A DNA stretch of 64,000 nucleotides from Taiwanofungus camphoratus. Taxonomy: Eukaryota; Basidiomycota; Agaricomycetes; Polyporales; Taiwanofungaceae. Positions 1 through 16,884 of the stretch are shown in pieces (position 1 is the first letter of the stretch; the number at the start of each line of letters is the position of its first letter). A program made the position numbers and the translations under genes. Under the pieces are notes generated by a model. It saw only the letters and a program-made list of their open reading frames with translations. It made no database searches and was not told the DNA's origin. The stretch is from contig CP021223.1 of NCBI GenBank assembly GCA_003999685.1, forward strand, positions 1,178,001 to 1,242,000, in the 5' to 3' direction.

Positions 1-91
1 GGTACATTGCTTTCCTTCACCTTGCCGTGCGGAGTATAATAGGCATCGCAAACATCCCACAAGTTCTTGACTTTCGATCCTATTCTTCAGA

Positions 92-1100
92 ATGCCGCCT
101 CGTCACCCACATTCGTCTGATACATCTCGACGAGGCGAGCAGCGCCCGACCCTTCCTCCGATTCGACAGTTGTTCGGACGTGAGTACCTGATAGCTGCCA
201 AACTGTCCTAACAGTCAATTAACATTCTTCTAGAGGAGCTGTCACAGGCTGTTCCCCCTCAGCAGTCACGCCAACCTTCCAATTCTCCAGAGCTTCCCTT
301 CCATCGTCTTGCTTTGACAGACGATGATCGCCGATATATGTCACGTTCTCCTGCTCCTGGTTCACAATCCGGCAATTCTGCGATCGCGCGTCCATTACCC
401 TCTTCCTTGCATAGTGCCCCAAGACAGCCGGTCACGTTGAGCCATCCTAGCAATGTGGTGGATCCTCGGTATAACACACGTGCTTATGAATCTTCTCAGC
501 CTCCTCAGTACCCTGCACAATCACATGGCCGTAATTCTCCGTATGCACCCCGTATTCCAGACGGGGCTATTGTTGCTAGTGGAAGCTACCCTTATCCCTC
601 GTACTCCTCGCCGATGCCGCCTGGTCCTTCGGCTGCGTTCAGGTCCGGCACTGAGATGGCATCTACTGAGAGGTCGTCGTCTTCTAGATATGAATGTAGC
701 TACTGTGGCAAAGGTTTCACTCGACCCAGTAGTTTGAAGGTGAGACATTTCTACATCTTCTACGCCCGCGCGCTCATATTTGCAGATACATCTCAACACT
801 CACACAGGAGAGAAACGTAGGCATTTGGCGTGTTTTCTAGTTTCCCACATTACTCAGCAGATATTATTTGCGTTCTCAGCGTTCACATGTCCATATGAAG
901 GCTGTGGCCGCAGCTTCAGCGTCCAAAGTAACATGCGCAGGCATGCTCGTGTCCATGAACGCACAGGCGTTACGCAGCCCGAGCTGGACGAAGAAGACCC
1001 AGAGGAGGGTGAACTCTATCTCTCGGCATCTTCAGATGGTTCCAAAGCTGGAGAGAGCAGTACATCCCGCGCTGAGCCCGGTAAGAGTACACGCAAGTGA
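92..1100 (+). CDS. C2H2 zinc-finger transcription factor, two fingers
   Basis: Probable nuclear DNA-binding protein of 281 residues from four exons (92-179, 234-739, 786-816, 880-1100); the exon lengths sum to a whole number of codons and all introns are GT..AG. The first ~180 residues are rich in Ser, Pro, Tyr and Gln and look disordered. Two tandem C2H2 fingers follow at roughly residues 184-204 and 212-236. Finger 1 reads YECSYCGKGFTRPSSLK and is joined by the canonical TGEKPF linker to finger 2 (CPYEGCGRSFSVQSNMRRH). The linker forms only after the two introns inside the finger region are removed, which strongly supports the model. An acidic and Ser-rich tail ends at the TGA at 1100. The start is the first ATG in frame after a short 5' region. 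Target genes cannot be named; similar two-finger proteins are common in Agaricomycetes. Confidence 0.88.
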
Positions 1101-1797
1101 ACTTTATGACTTCTATGAAATGATGAAAGCAACCTCTGCTTTTCCCTCGTCCTTGTTAATTATTTGTTATCTATTTATATCCCTGTATTTATTGATTCCA
1201 CTCACCTGTATAGCACAATGCTCGCTACACGTGCCCATTTCATCCAGCAAACCCATGATCCCATCCCTGCATAGTATATATATTCTCGCATACTTAACGT
1301 TTACACGATCTCTATTTATTTCTTGCATCTATTTATACGCTTGGCGTTGTGTTTATCCAATGTAGTCTTCACAGTTTTGTATCACAGGTATCCTGCAACT
1401 TTAAACCAAATTGCCCGTAGAACTATATATATATTCACTCCGACCTCTCATGTCTGCGTTCTGGTCTTGTTCTGCAGCGTGTAATGACGACGAAGCCAGG
1501 TCGAGTATAATTTACATATCTCTTCATTGTCCAATTTACATACGAATCGAAGTCACCTGTTTGTAATAATATCCACAATAATATTCACGAGATCTGCTGC
1601 AGTACATCTAAGAACTTCGGAGTCAGTGATCTAGAACAGCTGATATGATCCTCTTGCGGTCCGGACAATGATCGACATGCACAGGAACACTGACTCACAC
1701 ATCCCATCAATTCGACCGAAGTAGCTAGACCATGGGAGTACTATAATGACAACTTAAATGAAGGCAACGATGTATGAGATGTAAATCATCAGCACAG
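1101..1797. other. Convergent intergenic spacer
   Basis: AT-rich sequence between the 3' ends of the zinc-finger gene and the ABC ATPase gene. A same-frame open stretch runs to about 1365 but has no recognisable domain and low-complexity hydrophobic content. It should hold the two 3' UTRs; I see nothing else. Confidence 0.6.
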
Positions 1798-4700
1798 CTA
1801 TGCATCGCTATCCGTATCCTCGGGTTTGGGACCCCCAAACGCTAACCAGTTGAGTTTCCTGACTCTCCTACGTTCTTCCTGAGCCTTCAATTGGTTCCTA
1901 GTTAACTTCTTTTTCTTCTTCACTAAGGGTACCCCTGATGCACCCTTGTCTTCGGACCCACTTGCAGCTGGTGTACCGTTTGTCGAGGGGATGGGCGATT
2001 GGATACGTGATCGCGCTGGAGTATTAGCGCCGCTTCCCTTTGATGATTTGTCGGCGAAAGCATCCTCCACAACTGCAGCTTTGCCTTTATGTGTCATACG
2101 ACCGGCTTCAACATTCCAAATTTCGGGACCTAGATATCCGAGTCAATCATATGGCTTTGATTGCCTCTCAAGGAAGCTGGCTTACAGAGCGCGGTAACGA
2201 ACTCCTCGTTGTGAGAAATGATGACCTTGAATGAGGTAGGTCAGACGTAAGCATGTTCCTTCAAGTGGACAGACCTACAACGGCGCCAGCCCAGTCCCGG
2301 ATCGCTACGGCCAAACCACCCAATGCCTCACGATCCAAGAAATTACTCGGTTCATCGAGCACACATATCTATGCATCGCGAACCTGAGAATGGTGTACTA
2401 ACACTTGAAGCTGCATAAATTATACCTGAGGATTGTTCCAAAGACAAGCGGCAATGACGAGCTTGATCTTTTGACCTAAGTGAATCAAAAATCCTGTGTC
2501 ACGGGCAATCTACGGATGTCGTAGGGGGCTCTCACCTCCTGACAAGCCTGAGATCTCGTTATACTGCGCGATATCGCCGTCTAGACCGATGTCCTCAAGA
2601 TGTTTACGGACGATATGGGCAGATGTGTCGCGTTGACCGGCACCTTCCCTGGACGACTCCAGATCATCGAACTGTTGCACCATTTTGTTGAAACCTTTCT
2701 CAATCAGCTCCTCCCTCGGGATCCACGTGTTGAATCTGTGGTCCAGGCCTAGCATAAAGTTCAGTGGGGGAACATAAAGCTGTGATATTGCACTTACCAC
2801 GCCACTTAATCTCATATTGTAGAGACTTCTTCAGTTTCTGGCGACCCATAATCAACTGCAGAAACCTATCAGTAACAGTCACGTTGATCCGATATCGCGG
2901 AACTGCTTACCTCAAGCTTGCGTCTTTGGCCATTCTTGCCGACGAAGTCGGTCTCCAACTGTGCCTTCTCTTCCTCGGTCAGCACACGAGTTGCCTTCTC
3001 AAGGATTTCCCCTGTCATTCATTTAAGTAAATAGGCAAGGCACACGAATCAAAGCGCTTACGGTCATGACCATCTTGGAATCTCCACTGAATATACTGAA
3101 CAGGCGTTTTTTCCAGGTGGCGTTCTGAACGAGCCGGTCAGTCTGTATGGCGACTTAGTAGTTAGGGTGTTCAAATACCAATGTGATGCGTGGCATGCTG
3201 CGACACATATCCGATGCGAAGAGCGGGATGTTTGTAGACCGTGCCTTCCTGTGGTTCTGTTTCACCCTTCATTGGGCATTAGCTCATTGGTTCCCACGTA
3301 GAAAAAGTTCACACACCGTCAAAAGCTTGACAAGGGTTGATTTCCCAGCACCGTTTGGACCAATGATGCCGACCCGACTACCAATATAGCATTAGTACGA
3401 GCCCCTTGAATAATGGTCGATGGCAAGTTGTACCTGGATAACGATAGTGCACAACTGGCATTGTACAAGCTGGGAGTGCTCCTTCCAGGATAAGTGAACG
3501 TGCAATTGGTCATCTTCAAAATGGCTCGAGTGTTGCTCCGGACACCCATGAGGGACCCAGGTGGAGGGAACGAGAATTTGACTGACGTAGCGGCGAGTGT
3601 GTAGTATGACTTGGCCTCGGGATGCTTCTCTACAAATGATGATAGGTTTCCGGGATAATACACAAGCTAAGGATATCATATCAGAACCTGTGGCAAGCAT
3701 TGAACAGCATGAACCACCTTCTTTGACTCATAATGAATTATATCTGTCGTGATGGTGTCTAGAAACCTGTACAACAGTTGGCCAGGCTCATAGTGTCATA
3801 AAAATTAGGACTGACCCAGAATCATGACTAATGATTAGACAAGTGATACTTTTCTGGGCAATGAGGTATTGCTCAAGCCATCGGACAGATGCTCGATCCA
3901 GCTGAAGAGACATGGTCAGACACGGCCAGTCATACTAGTTGGAGAAGCCCTACGTGATTGGTAGGCTACAAGACTGAGTCAGTGGGTATGAACGTCAGCG
4001 TGAACATCATCTTGCTCACCTCGTCTAGTAAAAGAAGGTCGGCATTATATAACATAGCTCTCGCTAATTCTAATTTCATCTTCCAGCCACCCGATAATCC
4101 GCCGACGACCTCTGATTGTCTGCTCTCATCAAAACCGACCTCTAGCAGTTGATCTTTGATTTTAGAGCGGGGAATCTCACACAGAGCCTTGTCTTCAGTC
4201 TTGATGTATCAGTATTGTCACAAGTCAGTATCGCCAAACAAACGTATTCACCTGAAGCTACGAAATCTATCACAGACAAGGAGGTATCTTCACCCTGCAG
4301 TGAATGCTCTACCATGACACATCTCAACTGGTCCTGGGGCGGAAAGTTTTCCACCTTTCCATCGCGCAACTGTCGCATCAAAGTCGACTTCCCGGATCCA
4401 TTCGTACCCAGAATTCCATATCGACGGCCGCGAATGAGTCGCAAACGGGTATGTGACAGCAGAAGAAGGGCACCGTATGCAAGTGAGAAGAGTGTATCAC
4501 ACAGTACTTCACCTTCTTCGGTAGCACCATTCTGGGGAGAGGCATATTTCGCCTACAATACTTAAGCTTGATTGAGGCTAACTACAATCAACTCGTGATC
4601 TCACCTTATCTACGGCATCAAAATGGGAGCGAACAGTCTCCGCAAACCGCTGTGCAGCTTCGGCGCCGCCTGAAAACCAGGTCGAAAGATACAGAGCAAT

Positions 4701-6129
4701 GCAGCGATTCCACACAGCAGGGTCTGAGAAATTGCGGTCGTGTACGAGGTCTGCAACTAACGAAGCCTCAAAGTCAAGAGTACAGGCGAGCGAGGAATGG
4801 CGGGGGGCGTGTGGGCCATTCGGTTTGTCCGCCGACGTGATAGTGAGTTCCGCGGGAAGATACATCAAGAGCACAGAGAGTGTCGAGGCATTTTCACCTT
4901 CAACATCACGATGAGTTGGCGGCGGTCCATCTTTGGAAGCGCCAGATTGCAGAAGGGTTTTAAGTGCAGTGTCGGCGAATGCACGGACCTTACATTCGAC
5001 CGAGATGAGTATCTGATGGGCTGAATATGAATAAAGCTCACCTCAGGAAACGCTGCACCCTTAGCAATCTTATCTACACCATCTACGAGGGGGCTCAGGT
5101 AGATGGCGGCCACGTTTTGGTCTCTGACCAACTTAACAAGGTTGTCGATGACAACCACCGTTCTGCGCTGGACCTCCATCGAACGATCGTTGAGGGCGCG
5201 AATCAGAAGCGGGACAAGGACTGCTAAGGCCGGTGCAGTCACTTCAGCTACGAACGTAGTCGATGATAGAGACTTGATGCAAGCCGGCACCGAGTCGGGA
5301 TTGGACATGCACTTCACCAGAGAGGGAATGTGCGGACTAAGGTCTGGATTGGCCAAAGTTGCACACAGCGCAGTAGCGCATTTGACGGCAGCAGAAGAAA
5401 CCTGATCAAATCATTTATAACCGACGAACGCAACAAGTTGGAAGCCTCATACCTCTTGTTTTGTATCATGCATGGCCACCTCCACCTTGGGCAAAGTGGT
5501 AACCAACTCGTTGGCTACTTCATCTCGTGCAGAAGTTGCAAATCCCCTGATAGCATCGAGAACGCCAACTTTGGTCCTCCATTTGCCATTTTCGAGTATG
5601 TCTTCCAGTGCACGGAAGACAATCCGTGTAGATTCAGGTGTGAATAGCTTCAACAAGGACTTTGTTGCACCCGCTGCCGCCGAACGGACCACGTCGCCCT
5701 TATCCATGTAGAGGTCATATAGAATGGGAAGCGAGGGAAGCAGTAGAGGCGCTGAAGGCGCTCCGAGAACTGTGCTCAGAGACTTGAAGGCGATGGCAGC
5801 AGATTCGCGTTCGTAACCTGACTTCTTGTTTGTTGCAAAAGCATGAAGATTTGATATAATGTTGGCATCGCTGTGATATCCTCAACACCGACCTCCCTGA
5901 ATGATGCGATATATTTCACATACCTCAAGGCTTCAACACCATATTTTAGAACCTCACGGGCCAGGCGATCAGCGGCGGCCTTGGCATCTAGCAGAAAAAA
6001 CATACTCGTGGAAGTCCGAATGACAAACGATCCTGATCACATACCTGGGGCTGTGGGGGCTGTACGAAGAGAATCTAGGAGAGGAGAAAAGTGTGAATCC
6101 GGAGCTACAGGCATTGCAACAGGTGACAT
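1798..6129 (-). CDS. NEW1: EF3-family ABC-F ATPase, New1/Elf1-like
   Basis: Ribosome-associated ATPase of the fungal eEF3 family, probably about 1,050 residues over many exons. The start at 6129 gives a first exon MSPVAMPVAPDSHFSPLL. Order along the protein: HEAT repeats (about 4.9-6.0 kb); first ABC domain with Walker A GTNGSGKST (near 4400) and signature GGLSGGWKMKLELARAML (near 4090); second ABC domain with Walker A GPNGAGKST (near 3350), a chromodomain-like insert (YEIKWRG near 2800) and Walker B region VLDEPSNFLDREALGG (near 2320); a disordered Ser/Pro segment; and a basic end KKKKKLTRNQLKAQEERRR followed by LAFGGPKPEDTDSD. The signature sequence, insert and tail resemble New1 of budding yeast and Elf1 of fission yeast more than eEF3 itself, where the signature region reads ISALSGGWKMKLALARA. 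New1 helps translation termination and ribosome recycling; Elf1 has been linked to mRNA export. Family certain, New1 versus eEF3 likely but not proven. Confidence 0.88.
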
Positions 6130-9100
6130 TGTGAGATTTCAAAAATACAGAGCAGGATCAGAAGTCTATGGAGCTGTTGGATTAGGTATCTCGTAAGGTG
6201 CAGTGTAAATGCAGAGGTAATAGGACAGTTAAGGTGTACGATTCCGAGGGATGGGATGCAGCGGTTGAGTCTAAACCTGCAGGAGATTGCGACCTGCTGG
6301 TCGCTGCAAGGGATTGAGCACAGTATATGGTGTCGAAAATTTGTACAGCTAACTTATTTAGATCGATTGTCATCTATGTCCGTATATGGTCAAGCAACTG
6401 TATCTATTTATTTATATAAATATTCGTCTCCTATCGCGAAAACAGTGTCAATATGAATTTGTTTATCCTGTGCTGATCAATTGCTAAAGGATATTGCTAC
6501 TAGTACAACCATGACCGTTGACGTCTAACAACCACTATTCTTACATTCTTGTGTTGTTCCGGACAGCATGCTCTGGGTGCCAACTTTGATTACTCGTCTA
6601 TGTGCGCGGTGCAGAGATTCCATCCATATGGCGCTGGGCATCACACTTTATGAAGACACAGCGGCATGATCCTCTTGCATTTGTGAAGCAAGGCTCAAGT
6701 CATCGATTCACCTCCGGGTACCACGTGCAAGCTATCCAAGGCTACCGCCTGGCGCGGTCTTACTGATCTGGTTATTCTGCCTATATGAGATATTGCACAC
6801 TGTCTGTAGTCGTTTGTCCCATCGAATTCCCAGGTTCCTGTCGTATAGGATCCGTCCTTCTCATCTAGAACAACACTGGTGCCAACTGTGACGTGTTTCC
6901 GCACGTTCCTTCCAGTAAGTCGCAATCTTTCACACAACGTCTTAATCCCACAGCTTCTCGGAAAGTCTACCTCCAAACGGAGCACGATTACGCTGGGCTC
7001 GGCGGTTGTAGAGATCAGCGTCGTGGTTGTCGTCCTGGATGCCATCCTCCCTGCAGCATGATGTTTGTCCGACAAGTACCTCAAGACTTATAGAAGCGGA
7101 GCGTTCGAGCCACCACGCAATCTCTGGAGAATTTGCAGCCTGTCCGAATATGGCTATCACAGAATCATCTCATTATGAGATGACCCGTTCACTTAAATGC
7201 GGTCTGTGAATGACACGATAGCTTGTTCCTCTGCCAAGACTGTCCTTAGTGGATCTTGGATTTCCCATTACGTTTTATATTCACAAAATGTTCAGGTACA
7301 TGGAACCACCCACGGAACGGAGACAAATTTTGATGCGGGATTGTCAGGCGCATGGGGTTCAGGAGCATTGTTACTTCGCCTCAAGCCTCTCAATGCGGAA
7401 CCCGCTAGTATCTGCTCCTCTGCTTCAAATCCTTTGGAGTTCTATGAATACCTGCTCTTCACGCAGCCTTCTGCCTTGGATCCGAATATATCGATTCATT
7501 CACCTGCATGGGTCACGCCAATGCGCAAGCACCTTGTCCTTGCAGTCAATATGGCATATGGACAGCACAAGGCGTATCCATTTCCTGGGTAGTCTTCCAA
7601 CTCCGTCAGGAATGATGATCTTCGGAAGTCTAGACAAATTGCGGCCTAATCCATCTCAACCTACCCCTTTTGTCGTCAGTTATCCTCCTACTTCGTGTCA
7701 TGTATTGCATGCTCCTTGGCCCGTTTGTACATGCTACCGCTGCAGTGCTTCTGTTCCGCCTGCTCCATTCGTGCACTTAATTGCCCGTGCCGTAGTCCCT
7801 GGCGGTAGACCATTTCCCTCTCCGTTGCAATCTATCTCGACTTCTGTGTGTATCATATGATTATATAACAGACTTTTACTTCTATTACCTCCGTCGCACA
7901 TAGGAACATGCGCTCATGCTTAAACAGTGACGCGGAACAGGGTCACACGTTGTCAACTCCTACAGGCGCAAATCTACATGATATCGAAGCCATTCTTTGT
8001 AGTCTATCGCTGGATTCGTCTCGACAGGCATATCAACACCAGTTTGGGAACCTCGTAGACAGTCTTAGGACCACTGTGTAAGAACAACATCAAGGGGGTA
8101 ATTTTGCTCGATTCAGATCCTACACACTTCAAAGGTAAGTACATCGATATCTATTATTCAGGTTTGGCCAGACAGTTCTATGTGAATGTCAGAATTATAT
8201 TAGTAGATGCAGTCGTAATGTAGCAGCGCAGCACCAACTCGATTTTATCTTGCCGGTGGAGGGAAGCATGTGTCAGAACCCGAGTACCTTTGAAGTGGTT
8301 GGCGACCAATGTTCTCTCAGGTCGGGACACGAAAATATATAGCTTGCGGCTTGAGGCCGGTCATCCGAACGTTGTACTTACTTCGCGGAGTTCATGAACG
8401 TCAAAAATAGCATCCGCGGCGCGGGATCGTGTTTACTTCCTCCACAATTTTTTCCAAGTTGAACTCGGACTTCTCAGTACTTATCTTACAGTACAATCAC
8501 ATTCCCAACACTATCCGCTCTCTAAGTGCGTCTAATACTCTTTTTCCGTGGTCTGTCCATCTTCTTGGAGTGATTTTGTCTCGCGGGGTCCACGAGGATT
8601 GTTCACTGCAGCATAGTGAGCCCCATAGTTGCGCGCAGAGCTCTGCAGTCGTCATTAAAGTATGTCTGTGATAGAAAAAGTCAGCAAGGATGCTATAAAC
8701 GCATCAGGCAACTCTGGATTTCTAGCAGACTGGTCCTCCATAAACAACAACGTGTATCATCGATGTGATGCAGGAGATATGTGAGTTATGATAGTTGGCT
8801 GATTAACCTTGCTAGGTAGTAGCGTACACATTATGCAGGCGTATGAGCCCACGTGTTTCTCTTTTTGGCAGCATTTTTGCAAACCTTTGAGTGTACAAGA
8901 TTAGGAATCGAATTGTTATCGCCGCCGATATCGACGATAGTCAATGGATGTGCGTAGTTACTCCTTACAAGTGAGCTTCCCATTATTTCACAGTCAGAAG
9001 ACCTTTGTACTCATTGTGTTATGATTGGTCGCGCCTTGACAAGTACACGAGGTGCTTCTCTGACAAGTTCAACACGACCTGGAACACAATAAAAGAAGTT

Positions 9101-10242
9101 TATGTTACCAGAAATCAACTTGAAGAGTAGATATCAAACCAACATCGGCGGCTATTTCATTTATTGAGTCATTAACGTCTAAGTTCTGGCAGGAGCATCT
9201 GTAGCAAGCTTCGATCCTACTGGTTTCTGATGTTTTCTATGTTCGGTTTGAGATAATGATCTTACATCTGAGTAGAAAATGTGATCCACCTCAGCGGATA
9301 CGGGTTATCGCTTCCTCGGCCCTATTCGTGGTATCGGTGGACCCTGGTTTTTTGCCACGCAGGTGCAGCGACGGCCACCCTCATCGCCGTGCCGTTTCAC
9401 AACTGATTACAGTCGAAAGCAACATGAGGTATAGTGAGCATTTGATCCGAAGCACGTACCTTGGCCTTCTAAAACCTCACGTCGTAGGTTCACGGCATTG
9501 CGAGAGTTCGCTGCCGCGTGCCACCACGAGTCCTTATCGATAATACATCTTCTTGATGACTCTCGCGGGTTCAACCTACCGGATCGTTATTCTGTCCAAA
9601 GTCTCTTGATGTTTATGGAAGCCTAACCAATATTGACGTAACAGTAAGTCTATAGGGAGATAGTATGACAGCTGCCCCTAGAATTCCAGTGTTGAAGGGC
9701 ATCGTCAGAGTCTACGACGATCTCGAGGACGATCATCAAGGATAAGCTTGAAGCAGTCGATCAAACCGTCTCTGCAATCGGATAAGCCACACGTTGATTA
9801 AACTTATATTTTGGGATTGTCTCAATTCCAAGTATCACACATCGCATAATCGATCGTGAAACGCTTGATTTCGTTTCGATATTTTGCGCTCAACGAGCCG
9901 AAGGGAATTAGAACATGGAGCGCAGGCCAACAAATATTAGGTGTAAGTACTGATTGTACCGACATTAGGTAACGTATAAATGACGTGACAACAGCTGCGA
10001 TATAACATAACAACATAACAATCTAACTGAGAAGGGTAAATGTGATACAGTGCATTGAGTGTGTGATCCCATGATGTCAGTCCGTATAATGTAAATAAGG
10101 AATGATAAACAGCCTTCCGAGCACCAGTATGTAAAAAAAGTCAATGCGTTACGTGAATAATAACGTATTCAAATAAGGAGACAGACAAAGAGCGGACAGG
10201 TGTGAGGCTGTCTCGACAGCACCTGGGTAAAGTAGTCCAAAT
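6130..10242. other. 4.1 kb gene-poor interval with weak open stretches
   Basis: Upstream of the NEW1-like gene the sequence is AT-rich (a TATA-like run TTTATATAAATAT near 6412). Three open stretches were weighed and not called: a minus-strand one from about 7048 to 6695 (118 codons; it includes LDEKDGSYTTGTWEFDGTND, which reads fairly protein-like), and plus-strand ones at 7197-7592 and 7249-7860 in different frames. None matches a family I know, and they overlap one another. From about 7870 to 10140 no open frame exceeds about 100 codons and I see no repeat, tRNA or transposon remnant. Confidence 0.5.
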
Positions 10243-11698
10243 TCAGTACGGCCGGCCTTGATATCTGCGAGGGTCCCTTTCGTCATCGTCATGACTTCGA
10301 CCACGATGATACGTAGAGGGGGTAGGTGATGGGATGAGACGGCCAGCGACATGGTGCTGTGTCTCTCCCACAGGACGCTGAAGTCCATAAGCCTGACTGA
10401 CGCTCGCTGACCCCATCGGAACATATCCTCCTGCAGCAGGGAGGCTAGCAGGGCCTGCTGTATGTGATGAGGCTGGGAAAGGTTCACTAGTAGTTGGGGG
10501 CGCGGAGGACGATGCCTGGCGAGTACTCTGACGCATGGCTTGTCTTTTATTTTGAAACCTACCGAACAAAGCATCACGTAGCGATCAATGGCCACAAATC
10601 CCGATGAAGAGTATCAACAAGCCACTCACCAGATCTGCACACTCCTGGCTGACATGCCTAGTTTCTTTGCGAGTTCGGCTCGCTCTTCAGTAGAAGGAAA
10701 GGCCGTACGATTGTATGTTTCATTGAGAACTTTCAATTGCTCGGCGTCGGCGCGTTTTCGCTTCTTCTTGATAGCAGGTTCCGCGACTGGGGGTTCGGGC
10801 ACGTACGCCGAAGGTGACACCATTGGGGGATTGCGCGGATATGGTGATGGACCATGCATGGACAATCGAGATGGAACGGTCCGGTCAACGGACATGGAGG
10901 CGCGTCTAGGCATCATGCCAGAAGATTCAAATCCTGTGGATGGTACCGGGGGAGGAAGGTTCCTTGGATCGGGTGCAGGTGGATAATAAGATGCAGTAGG
11001 TTGCTGAGAATGTTCTGGGTAAGGAGTGTACGCGGCTGGGAAGCCTGCAGAAGGAGAACGAATGTGAGTTCCAGGGACTATAGTTGGATTAGAAAGGATG
11101 GAATGACCCTGCATTGGGTCGCTGAGCGGTGGCATGGAACGAGAATCATGCGTATCTGCAATCATCGCAGAAGATGTCCGAGACGGATATGTACCATACG
11201 AGGTCTGTGCTGCTTGAAACCTAGGATCCGTAGGAAATGAAGTTGGCTGATGATGTCCAGGTACTGTACGTAAGCAAGGTTGTTTGGTTTGTCACAGCCA
11301 GGAGCGATATGAAAGTGATAAAACTCACTAGGATTAACAGGCCATCCTGATTGGCCGTAGGCTGATATATTGTAATCGGACCGGCTTTGCGTAGGTTCTT
11401 GCTGAAGATATTGATTCGAAGAAAATGAAGGGTCAGGAGCTACATTGGAGACTAGGTTTTGAGTTCTCATTCATACAATGTAAGGCACTTTGAACGAAAA
11501 CGGACCTGGAGAACGTGAGGTTCGAAAAGGTAGATGAAGAGGAGGGAGCACAGTTCGCCCACCCTGTCCTATGTGAAATAGTCCGCGACGCGCGTTGTTG
11601 TTGTTATTGTTGTTGCCTCCACTGGCGGGACTCCTGCGCGGTGTTCGTGGACGAGGAAAGCAACCATAAGAAAAGTGATCGTCCGGCGGGTTCGACAT
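10243..11698 (-). CDS. Homeodomain transcription factor
   Basis: Predicted nuclear factor of 421 residues in four exons (11698-11506, 11451-11329, 11263-10630, 10558-10243), a total that is exactly divisible by three. The homeodomain lies at about residues 265-325. It begins in a basic stretch KKKRKRADAEQLKVLNETY and its recognition helix reads SVQIWFQNKRQAMRQ; an intron splits the invariant Trp codon. The spacing is that of a typical 60-residue homeodomain, not of the atypical HD1/HD2 mating-type proteins. Flanks are disordered: an Asn run near the N-terminus and long Pro/Ser/Tyr-rich stretches, ending in DDDERDPRRYQGRPY. It resembles the Yox1/Hoy1-type homeodomain proteins of fungi; several homeodomain genes regulate fruiting in mushrooms, but I cannot tell whether this is one. 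The start chosen is MSNPPDDHFSYG; an in-frame ATG lies further upstream. Confidence 0.88.
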
Positions 11699-13120
11699 CG
11701 CTACTCTAAGCGAGAAAAGGAAATTGTCGTCGGAAATTTTTGCACAATTCTCCGCGATTAAGTACTCGGATGCCAATGCACGCGGCAAGCTACACATGAC
11801 CTCTCCTGTACAGCCAGAAAGTGGTTGGTGCTCAGGGTGAGGCAAAGGAACGCTCCCTGATGAGTCAGAGCAGTCGGCCTAGCGATTGTGGCACGTCAAC
11901 GCTGTTACATGTACGTTGAAGGCAACAGCACTGTGAGTCGGAGTCGTGCGCAGGGAGCGGAGACACGCGGTGGTAAGCTAGAGGGTCCTCTGGGCAATGG
12001 GCACAAAGCAAGTGAGGAGGGCACGAAGCGTGCCTTGCCGCAAGATTTTGCAGATTTCAGAGCAAATTGGAGAATGCCGACAACCTGAGGAGATGGCTGT
12101 GTCAAGAGCTAGGTTCAAATATGGGAGGGTTAAAGGAATCAGAGTTGCAAGGCTTGCTAGGTTCGACTGCAGACAACCGGTTGAGAACATCACAATTAGG
12201 TAGAAAGAGCCGCGCGGTGAAGACTCCGCGCTCTTATGATGCTGGTTGTGGCCTGGTACAAGCAGGCCACGACTCAGGCTCCGAAAGGGTCCACATATCT
12301 TGCCTCGTGCCTTCGTGCCGTCGGGCCATGTTCGTTTTGTTGATTTCTCAGGTCTGCGCACCGCCGAGAGACCTTAGGCTGGGTACTTCCTCCGGAGTCA
12401 TCCGTTTCTTAAGGTGCAGGGTCGTACGGCGACGCGGTGTCCATTCATTTCACGGCCGGAAGTACCGAGATGAGGCCTTTGTTGGAGGTCTTCCGGAATC
12501 TTGGCTGGATCACTGGACATATGATTGTCTAGCAACAGAGCGAGATAGCCTCCCGACGTGTTGTTGTACAGGATTTCAAGATGCAATCCGACTAGAAGCG
12601 ACAAGACAAGAGACGCTTAAACAATGAGATGGATCGGATCGGGATTTTCTTGTCTGGAGGCACCCTACCGTTTGAGTGCCAGTGCTAAACAGCTACGTAG
12701 AGGATTTCGCATCTGAAGCATTGACATAATTCTCTTAGAAGCCTCAACCTTCCTTAGCATACGGATGTAATGCAATGTACAGGTTCAGGGCCTGGCGGGG
12801 AATAATGGCAAAGAGGGAAAAGGAACAACGAGCGCTGATTGATCGGCACCGCTCACATGGTCGCCATGGTCAGATTCTCGACGAGTTCTCCATTAAATCT
12901 ATTCCAAGATGAACACAGGCCATTCAACGTTCAGAACATATACACAATACGACGTCGTCGCAAAGTAACTTACAGGACATTGAAAGCCAAGTCACTTCAT
13001 GCTTCGTTGTGACCACGTGAACGCGAGCTTCGGACGCCTGCCGCATATGGATAGTAGCGGTGTGATAGTACTTCCTCAGTGCGCCTTCGCGGTCAGCGGT
13101 GTACCGTACCATTCAATTCG
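11699..13120. other. Divergent spacer between homeobox and kinase genes
   Basis: This 1.4 kb should hold the promoters of both flanking genes. A 186-codon open stretch at 12067-12627 has no known motif, no Agaricomycete-like intron structure and an unlikely residue mix, so it is not called. No repeats seen. Confidence 0.55.

Positions 13121-16884
<3,764 letters not shown>

Noticed and set aside
7249-7860. 203-codon plus-strand open frame
   Set aside because: Overlaps another open stretch in a second frame; composition Ser/Pro/Cys/His-rich without any family pattern. Kept only as a note in the gap entry.
10626-11165. Homeodomain as a mating-type HD1/HD2 gene
   Set aside because: Only one homeodomain gene is present, it has typical spacing, and no divergent HD partner or MIP gene lies nearby.
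12067-12627. 186-codon plus-strand open frame
   Set aside because: No recognisable motif, odd residue mix and no coding-like context between two divergent genes.
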